From assembly GCA_041568335.1 (NCBI GenBank), contig JBFFZZ010000003.1:1-38908 (forward strand): a stretch of DNA of 38,908 nucleotides, in the 5' to 3' direction. Both the position numbers and the translations under genes were made by a program. The notes beneath the pieces are model-generated. The model worked only from the letters and a program-made list of their open reading frames with translations, was not told the origin of the DNA and searched no databases. Positions 24,282-32,455 of the stretch are shown in pieces. This DNA comes from WVWW01 sp041568335. Lineage in GTDB: Bacteria > Acidobacteriota > Polarisedimenticolia > Polarisedimenticolales > Polarisedimenticolaceae. Within the stretch, counting starts at the first letter, position 1. The number at the start of each line of letters is the position of its first letter.

Positions 24282-26075
24282 CTATTCGAGCTCGAACGCG
24301 ATCCGCTCGGGCTTCCAGACCATGACGGGCACGCCGTCTTTGATCGCCGGGGTGTAGGTCCAGCGCCGCGCCGCACGCAACGTCGAGTCGTTGAGTCGCG
24401 AGTTGGGGATCTCCCGGACGAGACGGGTCTCGGTGACCTTGCCGGTCTCGTCGATCAACACGTCGACCACGACCACCCCCTGCTGGTTCATCCGGCGGGC
24501 GACAGCGTCGTACTCCGGCTGTTCGAAGCGGACGCGAGTCGGGGACTCGTCGACTTCGGCCAACGGGTACAGCTGGCCACGTTGCGCCTTCGGACGCACC
24601 GGCGCACCGAGCGGGATGGCGTCGTCGATATCGACGGCGATGGCGGGTTCGTCGCCGGCGGTCGCCGGCTCCGCGGTGTCCGGAGCGAGGAGTTGCGACT
24701 GCAACGATCCGGCGGCACTGTTCAGCGCGCGATCAGCCTGTCGCTGTCGGGCGCGGGCCGCGTCGAGCTCCTCCTGGGTGCGGCCCGTGAAGACCTGCGG
24801 TTTCGGCGGCACGGCCGGCTTCGGTTGGGTCGCTTTGGGTTGCACCTCGGCGGGCGCCGACTCGATCGGTTCCGGCTCGATCTGCGCGGCGATCCCGGTG
24901 TCGAACGGTTCGGTCTTCCCCTCCGGCGGTTGGGACGGATGTGTGATGGGGGATGGGGTGCGAGGCGCAGGATCGCCCACCGGCTCGCCCGTGGCTCCCG
25001 CCGCATCGTTGCCGATCCAGCCCTGCCGGAAGGCGAGGAACGCCATCAGGCCCGCCACGACGACGGCGGCGACACCGATCAGGATGGCCTTCGATCCGCC
25101 GCCCTTCCGCGCGGCGGTCTCGGTCCATTCGCGTGGGGCCGGCGCGGTCGCCGGAGCGGCCTCGTCCTCGACCATCGGATCGGGCGGAGCGACCGAAGCG
25201 GGCTCGGCACTTGCAGGTTCGGCCTGGGCCTCCGGTTGCGGAGCAAACCAATCGGTGTCCGTTTCGAGCGCGGGGGTTTCCGGTGCCGACGTCTCGGCTT
25301 CCGCCGCGGCATCGTGCGGTTCGGTGGCCGGCGCTCCGGTGGACGGCTGCGCCTCGATGCGAAGCGCTTCCGCCTCATCGGACGGCTGCTCGATGGCGGT
25401 GGGATCGGATTGGAACAGCGCGTCGAGCCGGCGATCGGTCTTCGCGTGGTCCGACCCGTTGTCCGACGCTTCGGCCGGGGCGGCGGACCCTGGAGCGCCC
25501 TGCGCCACAGGCGGCGCCAGGATCTTCGCGCCCTCGGCCACCGGATCGTCCCCCTCGAGCAACGCGTCGATCTTGGCCTCGAGTTCGTCGTCGCCCATCG
25601 TCTCGATCGCGACAGGAACGTCCGGACTCGCCTCGCCGGACGTCGCTCCGTCGATGGCCTCGGACAGATCGTGTTGCACCTGCTCGCGTGCCTCGTTCGC
25701 CTGTCGCACGAAGCGGTCGATCATCTTCAACAGCTCGTCGTCCGTGATCGGCTTTTCGATGTACTCGTCGCAGCCGTAGATCTGCAGCGCGTCCATGCGG
25801 TACTTGCGCCCGCGGCAGACCGCGGTCGTGATGAGGACGGGGGTGGTCTTGCCTTCCGGCTTGGCCTTGATCTCCTGGCAAACCTCGAAACCGTGCTTGC
25901 GCGGGAGCATCGCCTCGACCAAGACGAGGGCGGGTTTCATGCGTTCGAACGCGGCCAGGCCGGAGAGCCCGTCCTTGGCGACCTCGACCTGGTAGCCGGC
26001 CTTGGTCAGCGGTGTCGCGGTCTTGCTGATGCTGGCCGGATCGTAGTCGATCAGCAGAATCGTCTGGTTGTTCAT
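24282..26075 (-). CDS. Receiver domain fused to TonB C-terminal domain
   Basis: A 597-residue protein in three parts. Residues 1-120 are a response-regulator receiver fold (MNNQTILLIDYDPAS, LVEAMLPRKHGFEV, PVLITTAV, DEYIEKPI). T84 and K108 of the active site are present, but the phospho-acceptor position is Glu54 instead of Asp. Residues 120-328 are a low-complexity Ala/Pro/Glu/Asp-rich cytosolic segment, followed by one membrane span (329-349) and a periplasmic Pro-rich linker. The last 95 residues are a TonB C-terminal domain (GVVVVDVLIDETGKVTETRL; AARRWTYTPAIKDGVPV). ATG 26090 is an alternative start. No exbB, exbD or receptor gene is adjacent. The arrangement puts the receiver in the cytosol and TonB in the periplasm. 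Confidence 0.82.
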   Translation of the reverse strand: MNNQTILLIDYDPASISKTATPLTKAGYQVEVAKDGLSGLAAFERMKPALVLVEAMLPRKHGFEVCQEIKAKPEGKTTPVLITTAVCRGRKYRMDALQIYGCDEYIEKPITDDELLKMIDRFVRQANEAREQVQHDLSEAIDGATSGEASPDVPVAIETMGDDELEAKIDALLEGDDPVAEGAKILAPPVAQGAPGSAAPAEASDNGSDHAKTDRRLDALFQSDPTAIEQPSDEAEALRIEAQPSTGAPATEPHDAAAEAETSAPETPALETDTDWFAPQPEAQAEPASAEPASVAPPDPMVEDEAAPATAPAPREWTETAARKGGGSKAILIGVAAVVVAGLMAFLAFRQGWIGNDAAGATGEPVGDPAPRTPSPITHPSQPPEGKTEPFDTGIAAQIEPEPIESAPAEVQPKATQPKPAVPPKPQVFTGRTQEELDAARARQRQADRALNSAAGSLQSQLLAPDTAEPATAGDEPAIAVDIDDAIPLGAPVRPKAQRGQLYPLAEVDESPTRVRFEQPEYDAVARRMNQQGVVVVDVLIDETGKVTETRLVREIPNSRLNDSTLRAARRWTYTPAIKDGVPVMVWKPERIAFELE

Positions 26076-26218
26076 CCTCGCCCAACCCATGCGCGAAAAT
26101 GCCGTGTTCGGAAGCTATTCGCGGCGAAACGTGCCGGTGGCACCCGGGTCGAACATAGGTTCCGCGCCGGCCGGATTCAAACCGGCAAAGAGCTCGTTTG
26201 ATGGGGTTTCGGGACTTC

Positions 26219-27232
26219 CTAACCGGCCGTACGGGCGGCCCGGCGCCGCCGGCGCCGCTCGAGGAGCCGGACGATCCGCCCCTGGAGCCAACTGCGTCCC
26301 GCAGGGTTCTCGATGAACCCGCAGTGCCCACCCCAGCGCTGAATCTCGATTTCGAGACACTCCGGAGCTTCGAGCTCGTGGAGATCCCCGACCGGGCAGA
26401 GCGGATCGTCCGCGGCCCCGATGATCGTCGTCGGGCAGGTCAAGCCGGCGAGCCGTTCGCGCGCGACCGAGAAGGCATCGTGGTACTCCTCGATCCCCGC
26501 AAAATCGGTGAAGCGCTGCAGCAGCAGCTCGGTCCGCCGGCGCAGATCGGGAGGACCCAGCGGGTCGAGCGAGTAGCGCTCAGGGAAAGCGCGCTCCTTG
26601 GCCCGCAGAGACTCGGTCCAGCGTTTGAGAAAGCGCTGGCGATAGAAGAACGGCGCGCGTTCGATGGCGGTCAAGCAATGCTCCGGATCGATGACCGGGC
26701 AGACCGCCACGACGTGTTCGAGCGCGATGTCCCGACCGGGCGCGGCGAGCGCAATGCGCAGGGCGAAGTTGCTGCCGAGCGAGAAACCGATGAGCCAAGC
26801 CGGGCCGCCGCGGCTGAGCCGGAGGATCTCCTTCACCGCGTGGACCATCTCGTCGAGCCGGCAGGAGTGGAAAATGTCCGGGTTCAGCTCGTGCGTCCCG
26901 CCGTGATCGGGAAGGTTGACGCGGAACGACTCCAAGCCTTCATCGTGAACGGAATCCGCTAGACGAACGAGGTAAGGTGAGTTGGCCGAGCCTTCCCAGC
27001 CGTGGAGCAGGATCACGACACCCTTCGAGGAATCCGGGTCGCGCGCCGGCGTATGCAGCGCCACGACCCGCGTGCGCTCGTCGCAACGCACGATGACGTT
27101 GCGCGCGATCGGACCACGGCCGGGATCGTCCCCTCGGCCGCGTCGTCCGAGCGTGGCGAGAATCGACTGGATATGCGGGTTGCGCAGGACACGCGGTGGG
27201 CGGAACGATCGGTGAACCTCGAGCGATCTCAT
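26219..27232 (-). CDS. Alpha/beta-hydrolase, YheT/EMB8-like
   Basis: A 337-residue cytosolic hydrolase. The N-terminal FRPPRVLRNPHIQSILATL segment is a hallmark of the YheT/EMB8 group. The fold elements are VVILLHGWEGSANSPY (oxyanion HGxxG-like), FRVNLPDHGGTH, the nucleophile elbow GFSLGSNFA, GAADDPLCP (Asp) and GGHCGFIE (His). ATG 27232 was chosen because the family begins with this motif. Upstream in-frame codons encode a poorly conserved-looking leader. The C-terminus is Arg-rich (RRRRRRAARTAG). Substrates of the family are mostly short acyl esters, in vitro. It lies divergent from the symporter gene, with 98 bases between. Confidence 0.85.
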   Translation of the reverse strand: MRSLEVHRSFRPPRVLRNPHIQSILATLGRRGRGDDPGRGPIARNVIVRCDERTRVVALHTPARDPDSSKGVVILLHGWEGSANSPYLVRLADSVHDEGLESFRVNLPDHGGTHELNPDIFHSCRLDEMVHAVKEILRLSRGGPAWLIGFSLGSNFALRIALAAPGRDIALEHVVAVCPVIDPEHCLTAIERAPFFYRQRFLKRWTESLRAKERAFPERYSLDPLGPPDLRRRTELLLQRFTDFAGIEEYHDAFSVARERLAGLTCPTTIIGAADDPLCPVGDLHELEAPECLEIEIQRWGGHCGFIENPAGRSWLQGRIVRLLERRRRRRAARTAG

Positions 27233-27330
27233 GCTGTTGAAGTCCCCGTGTTCGCCATCCACAAGAAGTACGTCGTGGCCGGTCTCGGTGCCACCGCCGG
27301 GGGCGCAGCATAGCAAGGTATAGTGAGCGC

Positions 27331-28695
<1,365 letters not shown>

Positions 28696-28706
28696 CGCGG
28701 CGTACC

Positions 28707-29714
28707 ATGTCCACGGTCGTTCTCACGCCGCGGGAGGTCAGGCAACTGCTGCCGATGGCCGACTGCATGGAGTGGGTCGCCGGCGCCCTCGAGAAATACT
28801 CCACCGGCGGGTCGGTCAACCCGTTGCGTCAGGGTGTCTTGATCCCGGACGGTCGTGGCCTGGTCGGGTTGATGCCCGGATACCTGAGCGAACCCGAAAC
28901 GCTGGGGCTCAAGGCCGTGGCGGTCTTCCACGGCAACCACGGGACCGAGCTGGATTCGCACCAGGGCGTCGTGGTTTTGTTCGACACGAAGACGGGGGTG
29001 CCGACGGCGATCCTCGACGCCAGCGAGGTCACGGCGATCCGAACCGCGGCGGCCAGCGGTGTCGCCACGCGGCTGCTCGCCCGCGAGGATGCCGACTCGT
29101 TGGGCGTGATCGGCTCCGGCGTCCAGGCGCGCACGCATGTCGAGGCGATGCTCGTCGCGCGACCGGTCGAGACCGTTCGGATGTACAGCCCGAACCGCGA
29201 AAACCGCGAGAAGCTCGCGCAATGGTTCCGCGGAAGAACCGAGGCGACCGTCGAGGCCGTCTCGAGCGCGCGCGAGGCCGTCGAGGGCGCGTCGATCGTT
29301 TGCACGACGACCTCGTCGCACGAACCGGTCGTCGAAGGGGCCTGGCTCAGCCCCGGGACGCATATCAACGCGGTCGGCGCCTGCATCCCCAAGGCACGCG
29401 AGCTGGACGACGCGGCCGTCGCCATGGCGCGCATGTTCGTCGATTCGCGCGAGTCGGCGACCCACGAGTCCGGCGATTTTCTGCTGGCGCGCGCTTCGGG
29501 TGCGATCGGCGACGACGCGATCGAGGGCGAGATCGGCGAGCTGCTCGCGGGCACGATCGAGGGCCGCCGCGACGATCGCGAGATCACGCTGTTCAACTCG
29601 CTGGGCATCGCGGTCGAGGATCTGGCCACGGCGCACCATGTCCTCGAGCGCGCGCTCGACCGCGGCGTCGGCACGCGTGTCGCGCTCGGCGGTCTGCGCG
29701 ATGCCGGCGACTGA
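28707..29714 (+). CDS. Ornithine cyclodeaminase / mu-crystallin family imine reductase
   Basis: A 335-residue NAD(P)-dependent protein with the family layout: an N-terminal dimerisation and substrate domain (LTPREVRQLLPMADCMEWV; LGLKAVAVFHGN; IRTAAASGVAT) and a Rossmann domain (LGVIGSGVQARTHVEAM, where GSGVQA is the dinucleotide loop; INAVGACIPKARELD). Family members include ornithine cyclodeaminase, alanine dehydrogenase (Archaeoglobus), EutC and the iminosuccinate reductase BhcD. The motif set fits an imine reductase at least as well as a cyclodeaminase. ATG 28707 is used; TTG 28692 would overlap the symporter stop. Its 3' end overlaps the dehydratase gene by 14 bases. Confidence 0.82.
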   Translation: MSTVVLTPREVRQLLPMADCMEWVAGALEKYSTGGSVNPLRQGVLIPDGRGLVGLMPGYLSEPETLGLKAVAVFHGNHGTELDSHQGVVVLFDTKTGVPTAILDASEVTAIRTAAASGVATRLLAREDADSLGVIGSGVQARTHVEAMLVARPVETVRMYSPNRENREKLAQWFRGRTEATVEAVSSAREAVEGASIVCTTTSSHEPVVEGAWLSPGTHINAVGACIPKARELDDAAVAMARMFVDSRESATHESGDFLLARASGAIGDDAIEGEIGELLAGTIEGRRDDREITLFNSLGIAVEDLATAHHVLERALDRGVGTRVALGGLRDAGD

Positions 29715-30702
29715 GCCGTTGACCCCTCCGCGGCTCGAGGAGATCGAAGCCGCCGCCGAACGTATCCGCGGCTACGCGAGGCGCACGCCCCTGCTGAAGC
29801 TCGACACCGAGGGTCCCGCGGAGGTCTGGCTCAAGCTCGAGAACCTGCAGCCGATCGGCTCGTTCAAGATCCGCGGCGCGGCGAGCGTGATGACGCGGAT
29901 CCCGAAGGGCGACCTGGAGGGCGGCGTCATCACGGCGAGCGCCGGGAACTTCGCCCAAGGCCTCGCCTACTGCGCGCGAGAGATGGGCATCCCGTGCGCC
30001 GTGGTCGTGCCGGACAACGCGCCGCAAACCAAGCTGGAGGCGATCGAGCGGCTCGGCGGCCGGCTGCAACCCGTGTCGTACGACCGGTGGTGGCGCGCCT
30101 TGGTCGAGCATGCCTATCCGGAGCTGGTGGGCCGTTTTGTTCATCCGGTCGCCGACCCCGACGTCGTCGCGGGCAACGGGACCATCGGCCTGGAGATCGC
30201 CGACGATCTGTCCGATGTGGAGTCCGTCGTCGTCCCGTTCGGCGGCGGCGGGCTGAGCAGCGGGATCGCCGCCGCGCTGAGCGTGCGCTCACCCAAAACG
30301 AAGGTCTTTGCCGCCGAGGTCGAGACCGCCGCGCCCTTTGCCGCCTCGCTCGCCGCCGGAGAGGCGGTGGTGGTCGATCATCGTCCGAGCTTTGTCGACG
30401 GCATCGGGGGCAAGGGCGTCATGCCGGAGATGTGGCCGATGACGAGCGAGCTGCTCACGGACTCCCTGGTCGTCACGCTGGATCAGATCGCGGACGCGAT
30501 TCGTCTGCTGGTCCGGCAGGTGAACACCGTCGCCGAGGGCGCAGGCGCGGCCTCGGTCGCCGCGGCCTTGACGGGGCGCGCGGGCAGCGGCCGCATCGTG
30601 TGCGTGGTCTCAGGCGGCAACCTCGACACCGACCGCCTGCGTACCATCCTCGACGGCCGCACGCCTGGGTTTATTCGTCGGTCAGGCTGCGGTAGATCTT
30701 GA
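29701..30702 (+). CDS. PLP-dependent serine/threonine dehydratase-family enzyme
   Basis: A 333-residue fold-type II PLP enzyme without a C-terminal ACT domain. The Schiff-base lysine is K56 in GSFKIRGA. The phosphate-binding glycine loop is PFGGGGLSSGIAA, and the ASAGNFAQGLA and VVSGGNLD segments are typical of the threonine dehydratase/serine racemase group. Known reactions are removal of water from serine, threonine or beta-hydroxyaspartate-type amino acids. Coupling to the upstream reductase-family gene (14-base overlap) and to an acidic amino acid symporter suggests a beta-hydroxy amino acid substrate; this is inference. The last 32 bases overlap the convergent MerR-TPR gene, and the C-terminal residues GFIRRSGCGRS look like read-through into that gene. 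Confidence 0.85.
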   Translation: MPATEPLTPPRLEEIEAAAERIRGYARRTPLLKLDTEGPAEVWLKLENLQPIGSFKIRGAASVMTRIPKGDLEGGVITASAGNFAQGLAYCAREMGIPCAVVVPDNAPQTKLEAIERLGGRLQPVSYDRWWRALVEHAYPELVGRFVHPVADPDVVAGNGTIGLEIADDLSDVESVVVPFGGGGLSSGIAAALSVRSPKTKVFAAEVETAAPFAASLAAGEAVVVDHRPSFVDGIGGKGVMPEMWPMTSELLTDSLVVTLDQIADAIRLLVRQVNTVAEGAGAASVAAALTGRAGSGRIVCVVSGGNLDTDRLRTILDGRTPGFIRRSGCGRS

Positions 30703-31489
30703 GATAGCGCAACGCGCCCTTCCGGTCGCCGGACTGCTCGAGCAGACGGGCGAGATTGTAGTACGCATCGGCGTATTCGGGGTCGGCCTCGACGGTGGCG
30801 CGGTACGTATCGATGGCGTCGCGCCGCCGCCCGAGGTCCTCGAGCACGACCGCCAGGTTGAACAAGGCGGTGGAATCGTCGCCGCGATCGGCCAGCGCCA
30901 TGCGGTAGTGCTTCTCCGCGGCGTCCCACTCGTTGGACTCGTGGAGCAACCGTCCGAGGTTGATCCGGGCGTCGACGTGGCGCGGGTCCAGCTCCAACGC
31001 TCGGCGGTAGGCCTCGCGGGCCTGCTCCGGAGCACCCAGCTCGAGCTCGCCACCCAACCGGAACCAGTCCTCGGCGTCCAACCCCGGGGTCTGCCGGTCG
31101 CGTGGCTCGCCGATCGGCCGGTTGAGCTGACCGTCCTCGGGCCCCTCGAAGGCCAGGAGCGCCTGGCCCGACTCCGGTTGCCAGGAGCGGCCAGAGCGCT
31201 GGACCACGATACGGCTGCCGTGCGCCGAGATCTGAACCGACGAGAGCGAACCGTCCTCGGGGAGCTGTTGTTTGAGACGGCTGAGCGCGCTGCGAACGCG
31301 CTGGGGTGGGATGCGCTGGCTGAGCAAGCCCTTGGCAGTGCGCAGCAGGACCAGGTCCTGGAAGCCGAAACGGTATTCCCCGCGCAGGCCGCGGTCGGGA
31401 GCGACCAGACCCGAACGGGCGTAGGAACGGACCTGGCTCACCGACAAGTCGAGCATGCGGGCCACGTCCTTGACGCTGTACCCCTTCAT
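30671..31489 (-). CDS. MerR-type DNA-binding domain fused to TPR repeats
   Basis: A 272-residue protein. Residues 1-70 are a MerR-like winged helix (YSVKDVARMLDLSVSQVRSY, ARSGLVAPDRG, YRFGFQDLVLLRTAKGLL). A short beta-rich linker (SSVQISAHGSRIVVQRSG) follows. From about residue 138 there are at least three TPR units (AREAYRRALELDPRHVDARI, ALFNLAVVLEDLGRRRDAI, YADAYYNLARLLEQSGD). MerR dimerisation usually uses a coiled coil, which here is replaced by TPRs, so the signal may be a partner protein and not a small ligand. Such MerR-TPR proteins occur in Acidobacteriota and relatives, from memory. There is no strong ribosome binding site. The gene overlaps the convergent dehydratase gene by 32 bases. 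Confidence 0.83.
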   Translation of the reverse strand: MKGYSVKDVARMLDLSVSQVRSYARSGLVAPDRGLRGEYRFGFQDLVLLRTAKGLLSQRIPPQRVRSALSRLKQQLPEDGSLSSVQISAHGSRIVVQRSGRSWQPESGQALLAFEGPEDGQLNRPIGEPRDRQTPGLDAEDWFRLGGELELGAPEQAREAYRRALELDPRHVDARINLGRLLHESNEWDAAEKHYRMALADRGDDSTALFNLAVVLEDLGRRRDAIDTYRATVEADPEYADAYYNLARLLEQSGDRKGALRYLKIYRSLTDE

Positions 31490-31543
31490 CCCAACACGAG
31501 AGGGTACCAGGTTTTCGGTCGGGTTTCGCTATCGGGGCGGCGA

Positions 31544-32389
31544 TCAGCCCTTCGCGCGGGAGCGTTTCTTGGCGGACGCGCGCTGCGCGCGCTTTGCGGG
31601 TTTCCGGCCCGACGCGGTCTTTTTCTCGAGGCTGGCCTTGAGGGCCTCCATCAGGTCGATCACCTGGGCCTTCGGCTCCTCGGCCGGCGCCTCGGTGATC
31701 TCCTTGCCCTGGACCTTCTGCTCGATCAGCTTGAGCGTGCGCTCGCGCACCTCGTCGCCGTACTGCTCGGGTTTGAACTCGTCGGAAATGCCCTGCTCGA
31801 TGATCTGCAACGCTAGCTTGAGCTCGTCGTTCTTGACCGTCGCGTCACCCAGCGGGACCTCGCCGATCGAGCGGATCTCGTCGGCGTAGCGCAGCTGTTG
31901 CATGACCAGGCCGTCCTCGAACGGTCGCACCAGCACGAGGTACATCTTCCCGCGGGCGGCGTACTTGGCCAGCGCCGAGCGCCCGCTCTTCGTGAGTGAC
32001 TTCGAGAGCAGCTTGAACGCGCGGTCGCCGCCCTTGTCGGGGCCGAGGTAGTAGGCCTTCTCGAAGAAGATCGGATCGACGGCGCTGGTGGGGATGAACT
32101 CGGTGATGTCGATCGACTGTGTCGATTTTTCCTGCAGGGTCTTGAGCTCTTCGTCGTTGAAGAGGACGTACTGGCCCTTCGAGAACTCGTAGCCCTTGAC
32201 CATGTCCTTGCGGGCGACCTCGTCGTTGTCCTTGGGGCAGTAGTACTTTTGCTTCAGTCTCGTGCCGCATTTGCCGTGCAGCATGTTGAAGCGGATCCCG
32301 GTCGAGGATTCCCCGGAGGAATAAACCTTCGTCGGGATGGAGACCAGCCCGAATGAGATCGTGACGGATGCGATCGCTCGTGCACTCAT
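31544..32389 (-). CDS. ku: Ku, DNA end-binding protein of bacterial NHEJ
   Basis: A 281-residue bacterial Ku with the family start MSARAIASVTISFGLVSIPTKVY. The core beta-barrel and bridge are visible (FNMLHGKCGTRLKQKYYCPKD; FSKGQYVLFNDEEL; IFFEKAYYLGPDKG). A C-terminal Lys/Arg-rich tail (KKTASGRKPAKRAQRASAKKR) is typical of DNA-binding extensions. It forms a ring on DNA ends and recruits LigD. ATG 32389 was chosen because the upstream in-frame leader is hydrophobic and not Ku-like. It is divergent from ligD, with 66 bases between. Confidence 0.96.
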   Translation of the reverse strand: MSARAIASVTISFGLVSIPTKVYSSGESSTGIRFNMLHGKCGTRLKQKYYCPKDNDEVARKDMVKGYEFSKGQYVLFNDEELKTLQEKSTQSIDITEFIPTSAVDPIFFEKAYYLGPDKGGDRAFKLLSKSLTKSGRSALAKYAARGKMYLVLVRPFEDGLVMQQLRYADEIRSIGEVPLGDATVKNDELKLALQIIEQGISDEFKPEQYGDEVRERTLKLIEQKVQGKEITEAPAEEPKAQVIDLMEALKASLEKKTASGRKPAKRAQRASAKKRSRAKG

Positions 32390-32394
32390 GGCGG

Positions 32395-32420
32395 CGGATC
32401 GTAACATAAGGCTCGATCCG
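32395..32420. promoter_or_regulatory. Perfect 7-base inverted repeat between ku and ligD
   Basis: CGGATCG (32395-32401) and CGATCCG (32414-32420) flank a 12-base AT-richer centre. The arm centres are 19 bases apart, about two helical turns, suiting a dimeric regulator. The repeat encloses the predicted -10 box of the ku promoter, so binding there would block ku and perhaps ligD. Confidence 0.45.
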
Positions 32421-32431
32421 AACCCCCGCAA
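32403..32431 (-). promoter_or_regulatory. Predicted ku promoter
   Basis: Read leftward, TTGCGG (-35, 32426-32431) is followed by a 17-base spacer and TATGTT (-10, 32403-32408), the latter within the inverted repeat at 32395-32420. The predicted start leaves only a few bases before the ku ATG, so the mRNA would be nearly leaderless. Confidence 0.4.
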
Positions 32432-32455
32432 CGAGGCGAACGTAAAACAAAAGCC

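Noticed and set aside
26164..26190. Leftward T-arm-like hairpin (GCCGG, seven-base loop TTTGAAT, CCGGC) suggesting a tRNA end or attachment site.
   Set aside because: No matching acceptor stem, anticodon arm or D arm can be built from the neighbouring sequence, and no integrase or repeat copy is present. It is probably a chance GC-rich hairpin in the gap.
24093..26201. A 702-codon rightward open frame opposite the receiver-TonB gene.
   Set aside because: The translation is Arg/Gly/Leu-rich without domain motifs, while the leftward strand carries receiver, membrane and TonB signatures.
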